Assembly (NCBI GenBank): GCA_004151065.3
Contig: NWUY0300064408.1
Coordinates: forward strand, 3,667 to 13,943
Length of the DNA stretch: 10,277 bases
From: Larix sibirica
Taxonomy: Eukaryota > Streptophyta > Pinopsida > Pinales > Pinaceae
Reading direction: 5' to 3'
Both the position numbers and the translations under genes were made by a program. The notes beneath the pieces were generated by a model. That model worked only from the letters and a program-made list of their open reading frames with translations. It was not told the DNA's origin and ran no database searches. Of the stretch, positions 1 through 8,762 are shown in pieces (positions within the stretch are counted from its first letter, which is position 1; each line of letters opens with the position of its first letter).

Positions 1-541
1 ACTTTAAAAAAATTATGTATCCTTAAAATTCTCCCTGTTGGTAAAACAATGATAAAGTTGGGTCATTCTCATGTCTTATGTGAAGACTCCATATGTTTAT
101 GATTGGAACGATGCAATTTCATTAGTTTTATTGGATTTCATTTTAGATTTTTTCTTTTTATTTGATTTACTGAAGCTTATGAGTGAAAGTAACTTAGTGC
201 TTATGAGGAACCAACATTTCCACAATGGTTAGGGAGGTCCACATTGATTTTTTTGGTTCTTTTATCATTTTTTTATATACATTACCATTCTTATAGCAAC
301 TTGGAGGTCCAAAAAGGATTTTTACATATTTTTTATCATTGTTGTTTATCCAATACCAATCACTTAACTCAACTTGTCCCTGGTTTTGTCAGTACAAGTG
401 TTATTTGAAGATAAATGTGACTTTGGAGGATTGGATACCTAATGAAAATGTTGAATTCCTGCATGGTAAACACATCACAATGAATTTTCCCCTGGTTCTC
501 TTGTAGTCATATTTTCATATTGGCCTTTTGAAAACATACAA
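1..541. other. Upstream flank, no recognisable gene
   Basis: This AT-rich stretch precedes the detectable start of the 5' LTR. I see no RNA gene and no retrotransposon domain in it. It holds an imperfect 70-bp tandem duplication and one open stretch on the + strand (297-503) with an exon-like look, both described separately. The true LTR start is uncertain by a few tens of bases, so the last 20-30 bases could belong to the element. Confidence 0.6.
233..372. repeat. Imperfect tandem duplication, about 70-bp period, two units
   Basis: The octamer ggaggtcc occurs at 233-240 and again at 303-310. Each copy is followed by a similarly ordered series of blocks: a T-rich stretch, tttatcatt, a tat-containing run, and a tacca/cttaa-like ending. 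The two units therefore align over about 65 bases with small gaps. This looks like an old local duplication in the flank. I see no clear third unit. Confidence 0.55.
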
Positions 542-913
542 TGCTATTGCCTCCTTTGTTTTTGGAGAGGACTACAAAAGGCGGAAGAAGAAACGATAGA
601 AGAAGGAAGTGCGGGGTAAAATAGTGGGAGTTTCTGAACATATGCTAACGGCCACAACCGTTTTGTAACTACCCTCAAAAGTATAAAAGGAAGAGGAATG
701 TAAGCAAAAAGAGAGAGAAAAGAAGTGATAGATGTGAACGATCAGAGGAAAATAGAACAACAAAAGGCAGAGATAGCCAAATCCGCTGCAAAGGATAATG
801 TTCCAGGTGATCTCAGAGAATCCACAGTTTCCATGTTACGAGGTCGACGTTTTGAATCCACAGTGCCTTTGTTGGCCCATGTGTAAGAACCCATTCTCAA
901 TTTTGCAGAAACA
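542..913 (+). repeat. 5' LTR, internally deleted
   Basis: Bases 558-801 align with 9513-9745 of the downstream copy. Both share tttttggagagg, cacaaaagg-like text, a caaccgtttt block, tataaaagg and a gatgtg-acgatca block, ending at taatgt. The two copies separate after 801 and rejoin at the cagtgcc/cggtgcc block (861 against about 10128), followed by ctcaattttg in both. The right edge is placed at 913 (aca), two bases before the primer-binding site. The left edge is placed at 542 (tgctattg against gactattg downstream) and is uncertain. The copy is about 320 bp shorter than its partner. Confidence 0.85.
682..690 (+). promoter_or_regulatory. TATA box of the 5' LTR promoter
   Basis: The sequence tataaaagg lies in a purine-rich context and is conserved exactly in the other LTR at 9625-9633. 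In plant LTR elements such a box sits about 25-35 bases upstream of the transcription start at the U3/R border, which would place the start near 715-725. Conservation between two otherwise diverged LTRs supports the assignment. Confidence 0.75.
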
Positions 914-915
914 AA

Positions 916-937
916 TGGTTTTGTTCCCGGGACTTGG
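916..937 (+). other. Decayed primer-binding site, tRNA-Asp type
   Basis: Two bases after the 5' LTR lies tggttttgttcccgggactt. It keeps the TGG start, the central GTT and the CCGGG core of the site complementary to the 3' end of tRNA-Asp that primes many plant Tat/Athila elements. Several of the differences are C to T changes at positions that were CpG in the usual site, the expected decay of methylated DNA. Position and partial match support the call; the tRNA identity is an inference. Confidence 0.6.
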
Positions 938-980
938 TTTTTAATGAGAGGTTGTTAACTCTATGGATACCTATGTGACA

Positions 981-2165
981 ATGAGTTAGATTTAGCTATG
1001 GTGGGATAAGAATATTGATCATTTCACAACAGAGGAATTCGGATTATGAGGGTGGGAAGTATCAACGTTTAGACAATATATTTTCAACGGAGGGCCAACA
1101 TTATATCAATACAAAATTCTATGGATTGAAATTCTGGTAACCCTAGAAAAATGGTTATGCACACTTGTAGAAGCACTTGAATATCACAACCGACAAAGAA
1201 ATATTGTCCAGTGGACCCAAAAAATAACTTATTAGATTGAATCATCTAGATTCACTACTAATCATAACTGTTTATTTCTGGGTAGAAAGTTCCCTCATTG
1301 GTTATGCTCTAGAATTTGCAACTGAAAACAACCAATCGGCATTTAAAGTTAAAGACGAACTCAGAATAGGATCTAGGAGAATATTGTTGAAAGAAGTTCC
1401 AATATGGAGTAAAACCTGTATGTTTGAATTTTAGTTTCTTCCTATAGACTTGATTAGAATGGAGGATTAAAACCCTCACACCCAGAGGAAAAGTCGATTT
1501 GATGCTATTAAATTTCAAAAGGTAGAACTACTGTCAATGGATGGGGTTTACAGTAAATAATCCATGGATGAAAGAGTAGAAAGAAAGGTGGAAATTTGTC
1601 AGCAATGGTGGAAAGAAAAAATGAGAAAGGCACAGAAAAGAAGCATGCAACTGGATAAAGAAATGTAGAATAGGGAAAAGAGTGAAGAAATCAAAGAGAG
1701 CTATGTAAAATGAAGCGAAGAGAGGAACTAAATAGCTCCAGACTAAGGCAAAGATAAATAGAAGTGCTAGATATCACAGTAAGAGGAAGCCGGGGATCAG
1801 GCCCAAGTGGAAAGAAGGGTTATAGAAATCAACCACCAAGTAATGAAACATCATATAAATCACCAAAATCAGCCCTTGATGTAGTTGCAGAACATCATGA
1901 ACTATCAGTACCTACAAAAAATGAAAGTAAAACAGAAAGAGAACTCCCCATTGTCGTGGAAGTAGTTACTGGAAGCAACACACGTAGCACTCCTCTAATC
2001 GACCCCTAGGCGCACTAGAAAAATCTGTTAAAAAAATCTCAAAATTTTGTTTTACAATTACCTTGGCATAGTCAAATGAATAGTAATACCAATATCTAAC
2101 AAATTAGTTCATTAGTATGAGGAAGTAGTAGTAGTTCTTAGTAGAATAGTAGTAACAATGCAGCA
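981..2165 (+). pseudogene. N-terminal gag extension or leader ORF, unknown function
   Basis: A broken but followable reading frame runs from just after the primer-binding site into the capsid domain. Frame 3 is nearly open at 981-1235 (one early pair of stops, one further internal stop). Frame 1 continues at 1237-1712 with about five stops, and frame 3 resumes from 1710 to the capsid. Around 1564-1710 the product is rich in Lys, Glu, Arg and Gln with a coiled-coil appearance (MDERVERKVEICQQWW). From about 1775 it is basic and Ser/Pro-rich, and a Ser/Asn/Gln-rich linker follows near 2125-2165, where paired TAG codons probably were CAG. I do not recognise the first 150 residues. They may be the N-terminus of gag or a separate leader ORF of the kind known upstream of gag in Ogre elements. 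Confidence 0.5.
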
Positions 2166-2780
2166 TAACCAGGACCACAAGGGTTTGTATTGGTAGGAAA
2201 TATAGCTATGACAATGGATAGAGTACCAGTAGGACCACCCCTTAAATGTCCAAATTTTTTGGGGAAAGGAGGGTATGATGATGCATCGCAACACTACTTC
2301 CTATGTAAGCAATTTGGAATGCCAGAGAAACCCCGACAATGGCTAAGTTGGTTGAATTTCAAATAACTTTAAGAGGAAGGGCCTTATAATGGTACATGTA
2401 GTTTCTTGAAACATGAAGACCTCTAGCTCTCACTTTAGTTGAGACAAATATTTTTTTCCTGGATGAATTCTAACAACCCAAGTCTGAGCAGCAAGGTGTT
2501 GCAGAATTAAAATAAATTAGGCAGATGCATGGAGAATCTACCTGGGCATATGTGCAATGTTTTAGGGATGTACTAACTAAATTAATATTTATGTTCCATT
2601 AGTACCACCATAAGGAATAATTTATTTAGGTTTTACTTCCATTAACAAATATACCTTTATCACAACAAGTGATAGACTCACCTAGAACTACATTAGAGCA
2701 AGCAATGAATATTGACGCCATGCATAACAATCTAAACACTACTGCGGTAGCAGATTCACCATAATCTAGAGAACTAGCAC
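2166..2780 (+). pseudogene. Gag capsid domain (Retrotrans_gag type), frameshifted
   Basis: The capsid forms the particle shell around element RNA. The first part reads in frame 3 up to about 2310 (GKGGYDDASQHYFLCKQF). It then shifts to frame 2, where LVEFQITLRGRAL is followed by a WYM motif after a stop; this is the conserved gag helix (LRGRA-x-x-WYM) of plant Gypsy elements. The same frame continues with TLVETNIFFLDEF, QPKSEQQ, a HGESTWAYVQCFRD segment and PLTNIPLSQQVIDSP near 2635-2680, all in the normal order of a gag domain. About eight stops lie in this second segment. Family assignment is firm from motif order; the copy is non-functional. Confidence 0.85.
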
Positions 2781-3590
2781 ATGCATAATAAGAAGGTGGA
2801 AATAGCTGAAATACTTAAGGATTTCAATATACCAAAAGAAACTCGACTACATGTATGGTGTACTAGTTGCATGACAGAAGGACATAATGCTTCAAAATTC
2901 CCTAGGATGAGAGTTGGAAAAATTCTGTCAAATGGCCCATTTAATGGAGGATCATTTAATATAGGGTCAGGTGCAACAATTGCATAGGTTTCGCAGTGAA
3001 CCAATTCCACTCAGTAAGATGTACAACGTACCCAGAACTACCAAGTGCTTCTCCCAATGACTATTGCAATATTTTCAAATAATTTGGTCATCTTCCGCAA
3101 CTCTACCCAATCTTACAGAAATACTCCTCAGTCCCAAACATAATATACTATGAATTTTCCACGTCCACTATACATAGCACTAAGAAGAGTAGGGAAATGG
3201 ATGCTTTAATAGAAATGCTAGATCGCTCTATATACCAAGTGGCAAATCAACCCCTCGAAATAGGGGGAGGACATGGGAGGATATTTGGTGGTCGATGAGG
3301 AGGCAATTGCACAAGCCCCATCTGATGTTGCAATTGCAATGAGATTGGCCATCTTTCATGTGACTGTCCTTTTCCAAAAAAAACATGGCATACCTATTGT
3401 TGTAAGAACACCCACATTATGAAGGAATGTCCTAAATTGATCACGAAATGGGAATGTTGTGCAAGGATACCATCCAACTTCATTAACTATGTATCATGAG
3501 AAGACTGAAGTGCAACAAGATTTGTTGTTACTCAGGCAGGAACCAAAGTTGGATCAATCAAAGATGACCAAAATCCCTAGTAATTAGAAA
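2781..3590 (+). pseudogene. Gag nucleocapsid: zinc knuckles and basic linker
   Basis: Frame 3 at 2781-2987 contains WCTSCMTEGHNASKFP, a CCHC-type knuckle whose final Cys is Phe. A Gln/Pro-rich, stop-containing linker with uncertain frame follows to about 3196. Frame 2 from 3197 gives a Gly/Arg stretch (GGGHGRIFGGR), then an intact CX2CX4HX4C knuckle at about 3329-3370 (CNCNEIGHLSCDC). A third Cys/His cluster follows (HTYCCKNTHIMKEC), with His where the first Cys would be expected. Next come PKLITKWE and a VVTQAGTKVG-like tail to about 3560. Such knuckles bind and package element RNA. Three clusters is more than most Gypsy gag proteins have, though the first and third are damaged. Confidence 0.8.
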
Positions 3591-3657
3591 GGAAGCACCA
3601 AGTAAGACTAAGTATATTCCAGTCCAATATAAACATATATACTGGGAGTCTGTAGAC

Positions 3658-4419
3658 ATGTTTGCTCGAATACCAACACAATCATCACAAGATGAAGTAG
3701 GACCATCTGACCAATACAAAAAGAATGGCTCAAGAACTAATGAGGGAGAATCAGGTAATAACAAATCAAGGGACTTTGTTTCATTATGGTTCCATTTATT
3801 AAAATATATTTTGGAGGATGAGAATGCCACTCATAATTTGTGGAGAGCACTTCAAAACCTACATGATGTTGCGTAAATTGATGGTGATATCTGTGCCCCA
3901 CTACTAGAAAGAAGCATGTATTTGGTGCAACAAAAGCGAAAGAAGATGACTAGTCGAGAGTTTCATCTAGATGCACAAGTACATGGCTGTGATATTAATA
4001 ATATGATGCTAGAATTAGGATCTGATGTAAACATCCTACCAAAGAAGTCATGGGAATCAATGGGATCTCCACCTATTGTCTATTCTCCCTTTTAGTTGAG
4101 GATGGAAAATTCGTATCGTAGTTTTCCCATAGGTTGGATAGACAATGTTGAAGTTGATTTTGGAGGTGTCAAAACCACTATAGATTTTGAAGTAATCAAG
4201 ATCATGGGAAGAACAGAATCCTACCCAGCAATGCTAGGAATTGAATGGGCTTACAACAAATATAGGATAATTGATTTGAAAAATAGAATGATGAGTTTTG
4301 AGGTTGATGGCATGAAGGTAACAAAACCTCTAGATCTACACAAAGGTCTACGATACATAGAGATAGTCCGAGAAAATACGGAAAAAGATGTCACGGAAAA
4401 CATATATTTTCTAACATAA
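3658..4419 (+). pseudogene. Retropepsin-like aspartic protease domain
   Basis: Frame 1 is open except for stops at 3874 and 4093. The first third is an acidic and polar linker. The protease core starts near 3945 (REFHLDAQVHGCDIN) and carries LELGSDVNILPKKSW at about 4010-4052. In this family the motif begins D-L-G or D-S/T-G, so the catalytic Asp appears here as Glu. The second half holds GGVKTTIDFEVIKIMG and YPAMLGIEWAY, the strand and the hydrophobic-hydrophobic-Gly block typical of retroviral-type proteases. The domain would cut the gag-pol polyprotein. It lies in frame with the following segment, so pol was probably one long ORF. Confidence 0.82.
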
Positions 4420-5160
4420 AGGATAAGGGAATATTATGTAAACTCGACAGCAGAGAGATTAGTACGTTGTAGGATCATTCGGTCCTTTGATAGCGATTTT
4501 GACGAGGCCTGGGACAATTGGAAAAATGAGCGACATGAGCTCTCATCCAAACATTGAGAAATGGTGAAATCAGTTTGCTGGATTGGAGTAGAAGTGCATG
4601 ATTCACCAAGGTATGATGGAACCAATAGCCTAGACCATTTCCTTAGGAAAAGGATTTAGTCACCAAGGAATACCATAGGGATGTTCTTGATACCGCACTT
4701 AGAGGTACTCCCACAAGATGGTGGGAGACACAAAAAGATGACATACATGATTGGGATACCACTCAGTTTTCACTAATGATAAGATTCAAGATGCCCATGC
4801 ATGCCAATATGGTGAAATAAATATACATGGGAGATTCCAATCACTATGAGCACATTGGCATGTGTGAGCACCAGTGGGAATCAAATGGACTCCAGCCAAA
4901 GTCTTGGGTTCATCAATTCTTTCACGATATTGGACCCATCCCAAAATCCTGGTACTTACATGAAGAAACAAGGAGACAGACTAGATGTTGGAAGACAATG
5001 TTTTCAAAATTATGTTATGACATTTCAGTTTCAATAACCAGTGATATGGTGATGGAATCATGATTGGTTATTAAGGAAGAATTATTCACAAACAAGTTGC
5101 AGAATGTGGGACAATCATATGTATATCCTGAGAATCAAGAAATTTCAAACTCGCATTCAT
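4420..5160 (+). pseudogene. Second gag-like domain between protease and RT
   Basis: Frame 1 continues from the protease to about 4660, with VEVHDSPRYDGTNSLDHFL near 4590-4645 (the folded-region start: P-x-Y-D-G-x-N). It then moves to frame 3 (about 4663-5060), with LDTALRGTPTRWWETQKDD, an HDWDTTQFSLMIRFKMP segment, then SWVHQFFHDIGPIPKSWYLH. The pattern of aliphatic helix, A-L-[RK]-x-T-P-x-R-W-W, W-x10-M-x-x-R-F and W-x-x-x-F is that of Retrotrans_gag capsid domains, yet a complete capsid already lies upstream. I recall similar extra gag-like segments between protease and RT in polyproteins of some non-flowering land plants. Its job is unknown. Bases 5061-5290 hold only broken linker. Confidence 0.6.
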
Positions 5161-5289
5161 TATTCCTGAAATACTATTTCCTCTTTGTTGCGCAAAGGTC
5201 GATCGGGAGAACTCCAATCTAGATTAGCTCGAGCATTTGTTGCACTTAACCTTCATGGAGTCGGAAGGATCTCGAGAAGTGAGATAGAC

Positions 5290-6322
5290 AAAAATCGAAG
5301 ATACTAGAGAAATCTATGCATAACCTTTAAAATTGTATAAAGTCAACATCGGTACTAAAGATAAACCAGAGATGGCAACTAATGGGCATTATTGGGATGA
5401 GCAAATGGTGTCTGAGGGTGCATCACTATTGAAAGAATATGACGATCTATTTCCGCAAAGTTTCACTAAACTCAAATGGACTTAGAGAGATCTAGGAAAA
5501 ATGAATATTGCGTTGAAACCATGTTCCAAACATATTAAGCATCGACCGTATAGACTTAATCCATGAGTGAAGAAGAAGATGGATAAGGAGATTGACCACA
5601 TGCTAATCACAAGCCTAATTTTTCTAGTATATGAATTACACTAGATCAGTCTTATCATCATCCAAATAAATAAATATATAGAGTACATCATAATATGTGT
5701 TGACTATCACATCTTGAATGTTGCCTATGTTCATGACCCATTCCCAACCTCGTTTAGTGACAAAGTGCTAAATCAAGTAGTAGGAAATGAAGCATAATCT
5801 ATCATTAATGGATTCTCGAGATACCACTAGGTCAGGATTGTTGAAGAATATAAGAAGAAGACCACATTCACTATAGAATGGGGATCATTTTATTACAATG
5901 TGATGTGATTTGGATTGAAATATGCACCATTCATTTTCTCAAGGATCGAGATTGTGGCTTTCCGTGAGTTCCTCAATAAGTTCTTGGAATTTTATCTAGA
6001 TGACTGGACAGTCTATAGCCTATTCAAAGATTATGTTTCACTTCTTTGACTTATGTTGGATCATTGTAGACAAATGGGGCTTTCTTTGAACTTTCGCAAG
6101 TGTATTTTTTGCATTAATTTTGGCTACTTGTTAGGCCGTACTTTTTGCAAAGATGGAGTACTGGTAGATCTTGTGAGAATTGCAGTAATTGAGAACCTGC
6201 AGGACCCAATGTTGCTAAAGCAATTACGATCCAAATTGGTACATACATGGTATTATAGAAGGCTCGTCTACAACTATTCCTCCATCACTGCACCCTTGGA
6301 ACAATTATTCAAGTCAACATAA
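5290..6322 (+). pseudogene. Reverse transcriptase domain
   Basis: Frame 2 can be followed from about 5290 to 6322 with no frameshift, although roughly ten stops interrupt it. Landmarks in order are KVNIGTKDKPEMA and HYWDE (linker), LLKEYDDLFP, HRPYRLNP, ICVDYHILN near 5695-5722, HDPFPTSFSDKVLNQV, the motif A region INGFSRYH at about 5805-5828, FTIEWGSFYY, FGLKYAPFIFSR, and FYLDDWTVY near 5990-6016. Then come LNFRKCIFCINFGYLLG and the end of the thumb, TWYYRRLVYNYSSITAPLEQLF. The YLDD box is intact, but the first catalytic Asp, normally D-G-F-S, reads Asn. The enzyme would copy element RNA into DNA. Non-functional here. Confidence 0.92.
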
Positions 6323-6840
6323 ACTTTCAAGTGGAATGATAATTGTGAAAAGGCTTTCGCAATATTAAAACAAAAAATGGTAAACGCCTTGATTCTATCA
6401 TTTTCAGATAGGAAAAAGGAGTTCCGTGTACATGTTGATGTATTAGGGATTTATCTTGGTGCTATACTATCCTAACTAGGTGAAGGAGAGATGGAAAATC
6501 CATTTTATTTTTCTAGTATAAATCTATCACAAGTGGAGTGCAACTACACAACAATAGAGCGAGAAGGATTGGTTATTATTTATGCATTCAGAAGTTCTCC
6601 CATTAATTGGTGGGATGGCACTTTAATTTTTTTATGGATCACTCAGCTTTGAATTGTTTGTTCAACAAGCCCATTCTAGAAGGACGAATTTGCAAATGGT
6701 TACTCTTATTCCAAGAATTTATTTTGAAGTAATATTCAAGCCAAGGAAGCATAACCCTGGACTTGATCATATATCATGAATAGATTCCAAAGTAGTTGAT
6801 GGACTTGTTGATGACTAGTTACTGGATGCAACTCTTTTCA
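6323..6840 (+). pseudogene. RNase H domain
   Basis: The RT frame continues past the stop at 6323 with FKWNDNCEKAFAILKQKM, the usual RT to RNase H connection. Next comes FRVHVDVLGIYLGAIL at about 6423-6470, containing the first catalytic Asp, and then TIEREGLVIIYAF near 6550-6585 with the catalytic Glu. A frameshift near 6590-6630 moves the frame to give FMDHSALNCLF (third Asp) and GRICKWLLLFQEF, and another near 6725 restores EVIFKPRKHNPGLDHIS. The enzyme removes the RNA strand during reverse transcription. Three acidic residues remain in place, but stops and at least two frameshifts break the gene. Confidence 0.88.
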
Positions 6841-8103
6841 AGGTAGAATCCATTCCATCCCATTGGAGAAGATTGCATTGTTCCTTACCACATGAAAGGC
6901 TCCAAATGGTTATTCTACAACACAAAAGCATAATTTGGTTGTTAGAGATGTGGAATATTAGTTGATCACGAGACAAATCTATAAGTTGGGAATGGATGGG
7001 ATTCTCTGCTGATGTGTATTAGATCATGAATTCCAAAGCATTTTATGGGAATTCCACACTAGTGTTGCGGGTGTCCATGTGGTGGAAAATCCACTGGAAG
7101 GAAGGTAGTCCAAGCAGGACTATGGTATCCTATAATGTTCAAATAATCCAAGGGGTATGCTAGTAAATACGATGTTTGTCAATGGGTAGACATACAATAT
7201 TTCCAAGATTATATTCCCCTTCATCTAGTGCAGGATTAGCAACCCCTTTAAAAATTGGCAATCGATTTTGTGGACTTATCAACCTGCCAAATAAATCCCA
7301 CTACATTATCACTGCAACAGACTACTTAACCAGATGGGATGAAGCAACACAAGTTCATGATTGTTCCCCAGAGAAAGCGACCCGGTTCATTTATGAAAGT
7401 ATTATTACTTAGTTCGGATGCCCCATGATTCTTACAAGTGATCAAGGAAAGCACTTTCTAAAAAAACTATTAAAGAATTGACAAGTGAATTTCTAATTCA
7501 ACACCACAAAATCAGTACATATCACCCTTAGGAAAATGGCATTGTTGAAGCTTTGATTAAAATACTAGAGAATCAACTAACCAAATTTTGTTGTGCAAAT
7601 AGGGATGATTGAGACGAGTCGATTCTAGCTATATTATGGGCATACAATACTACTACTAAGAATATCCACATGCAGACTCCATTCCAGCTGGTCTATGGAA
7701 GAGAAGTAGTAGTTCTTGCAGAGTTTGTAGTTCCAATTCTTTACATTGCACACACAACATATATGACATAAGAGGAATCAGTTACAGAATGTATTGTGAA
7801 ACTAATGGAACTGGAAGAATATCAGTTCTAGCAGACTATCATGCAATGATGAAAAAAGGGCAACAAAAGGCATGGCACGATAGACACATAAAGCATAAAC
7901 AATTCCCCAAAGGAGAAAGGTTGCTACTCTACGACAACAAATTCATGCAACATCCAGGGAAGCTACATATGCATTGGCTAGGCCCATTCATTGTTGCAGA
8001 AATCAAAGATTCAGGTGCTATGAAACTTGTGCAACTCGATGGTATCCTACATCTCAGATGGGTGAATGGTGCATTCCTAAAGCCCTATGTGTCTGATCAA
8101 TAA
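6841..8103 (+). pseudogene. Integrase: damaged zinc finger, DDE core, C-terminal module
   Basis: The N-terminal zinc-binding part keeps both His (FHTSVAGVHVV near 7050-7080), but only one Cys of the CxxC pair (KYDVCQWV near 7160-7185; the first reads Tyr). The core has the three acidic positions: AIDF (7264), TSDQG (Asp at 7440) and NGIVEA (Glu at 7547). The last two are 35 residues apart once a single missing base is allowed for. WAYNTTTKN and PFQLVYGREVVV follow. The C-terminal module (7789-8100) is uninterrupted and includes KAWHDRHIKHKQF, GERLLLYDNKFMQHPGK, HMHWLGPFIV (GPY/F-type) and WVNGAFLKPY, ending at TAA 8101-8103. There is no chromodomain. The frame changes near 7271, 7460 and 7830. 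Integrase inserts the DNA copy into the genome. Confidence 0.92.
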
Positions 8104-8762
8104 TTTTTTAACATATCACTCCTACTATAAGGAGTTAGTTAGTTAGGATTTAGGTTCACTTCTAAGGTGGTGATTTTTATATTTTCAGTTTTTAGTTGTT
8201 CCTTTTAGTTCAATTAGTTGGTAGTTAGTTTAAACTATTGTGTTTGGGGATGGACCCATAGTTCAATTCAGTTTCATTCAGAACCATGTTGTAGTAGTAC
8301 AATTTTCATATCCATCAAATCACATCCCACTCATGAGAATTCACAACCACTATAGGTCACCTGGTATGTCATCATTGAAATCCTCTACCATCTTGAGACC
8401 GAAGCACTAATGACCACCCAACAATCCCATCCATATGATTTGCTCACTCTATCAATCATCATTAATCATCCCTTACACATGATTTCCATAGCCGTATCCC
8501 AAACCATTAGACTTTACTTGTATGCCTACAATCATTGCAATTTCTCCCCCATCACCAGATCCCCAATGCAACATTTCCCTATCCAATACATGCAACGTGA
8601 TAGGCCACCCTACAATCATTCCACATGTATATATAGAGTTTATAGACACACAATTTTCCCTGCTAACCCATCACCCTCTAATCCAAAAGTCCTATCTCAT
8701 GTCTCACCCTGTTAGACAAATACAAATAGTCCCGCCAGTCCCTGTGTCTATCCCCTGCTACT
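8104..8762. other. 3' non-coding part of the element
   Basis: After the integrase stop I see no domain on either strand. The first 150 bases are T-rich with a short agttagttagttagg run and a small hairpin (actcc at 8118-8122 pairs with ggagt at 8131-8135). From about 8300 the + strand is pyrimidine-rich (many catcacc and tccc runs). Open stretches on the + strand at 8410-8824 have low-complexity Pro/Ser/His/Ile composition and overlap in two frames, so I do not treat them as genes. A long 3' region before the LTR is usual in Tat/Athila-like elements. Confidence 0.55.

Noticed and set aside
572-763. Minus-strand open frame in the 5' LTR, with a similar one at 9482-9724 in the 3' LTR
   Set aside because: The two translations resemble each other only because the LTRs are repeats. 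The purine-rich + strand gives Phe/Ser/Leu-rich antisense text, and the frames overlap the TATA box and promoter.
3558-3830. Minus-strand 90-codon open frame
   Set aside because: It lies opposite the in-frame gag-to-protease linker, which continues directly into the protease domain on the + strand.
8131-8146. ttagttagttagg run resembling a telomere-like repeat
   Set aside because: Only about three units, and the unit is not the plant telomere heptamer (TTTAGGG).
8625-8642. tatatata-like sequence as a promoter for the antisense frame
   Set aside because: It lies downstream of that frame in its own direction, so it cannot drive it, and AT-rich runs of this kind are common in the window.
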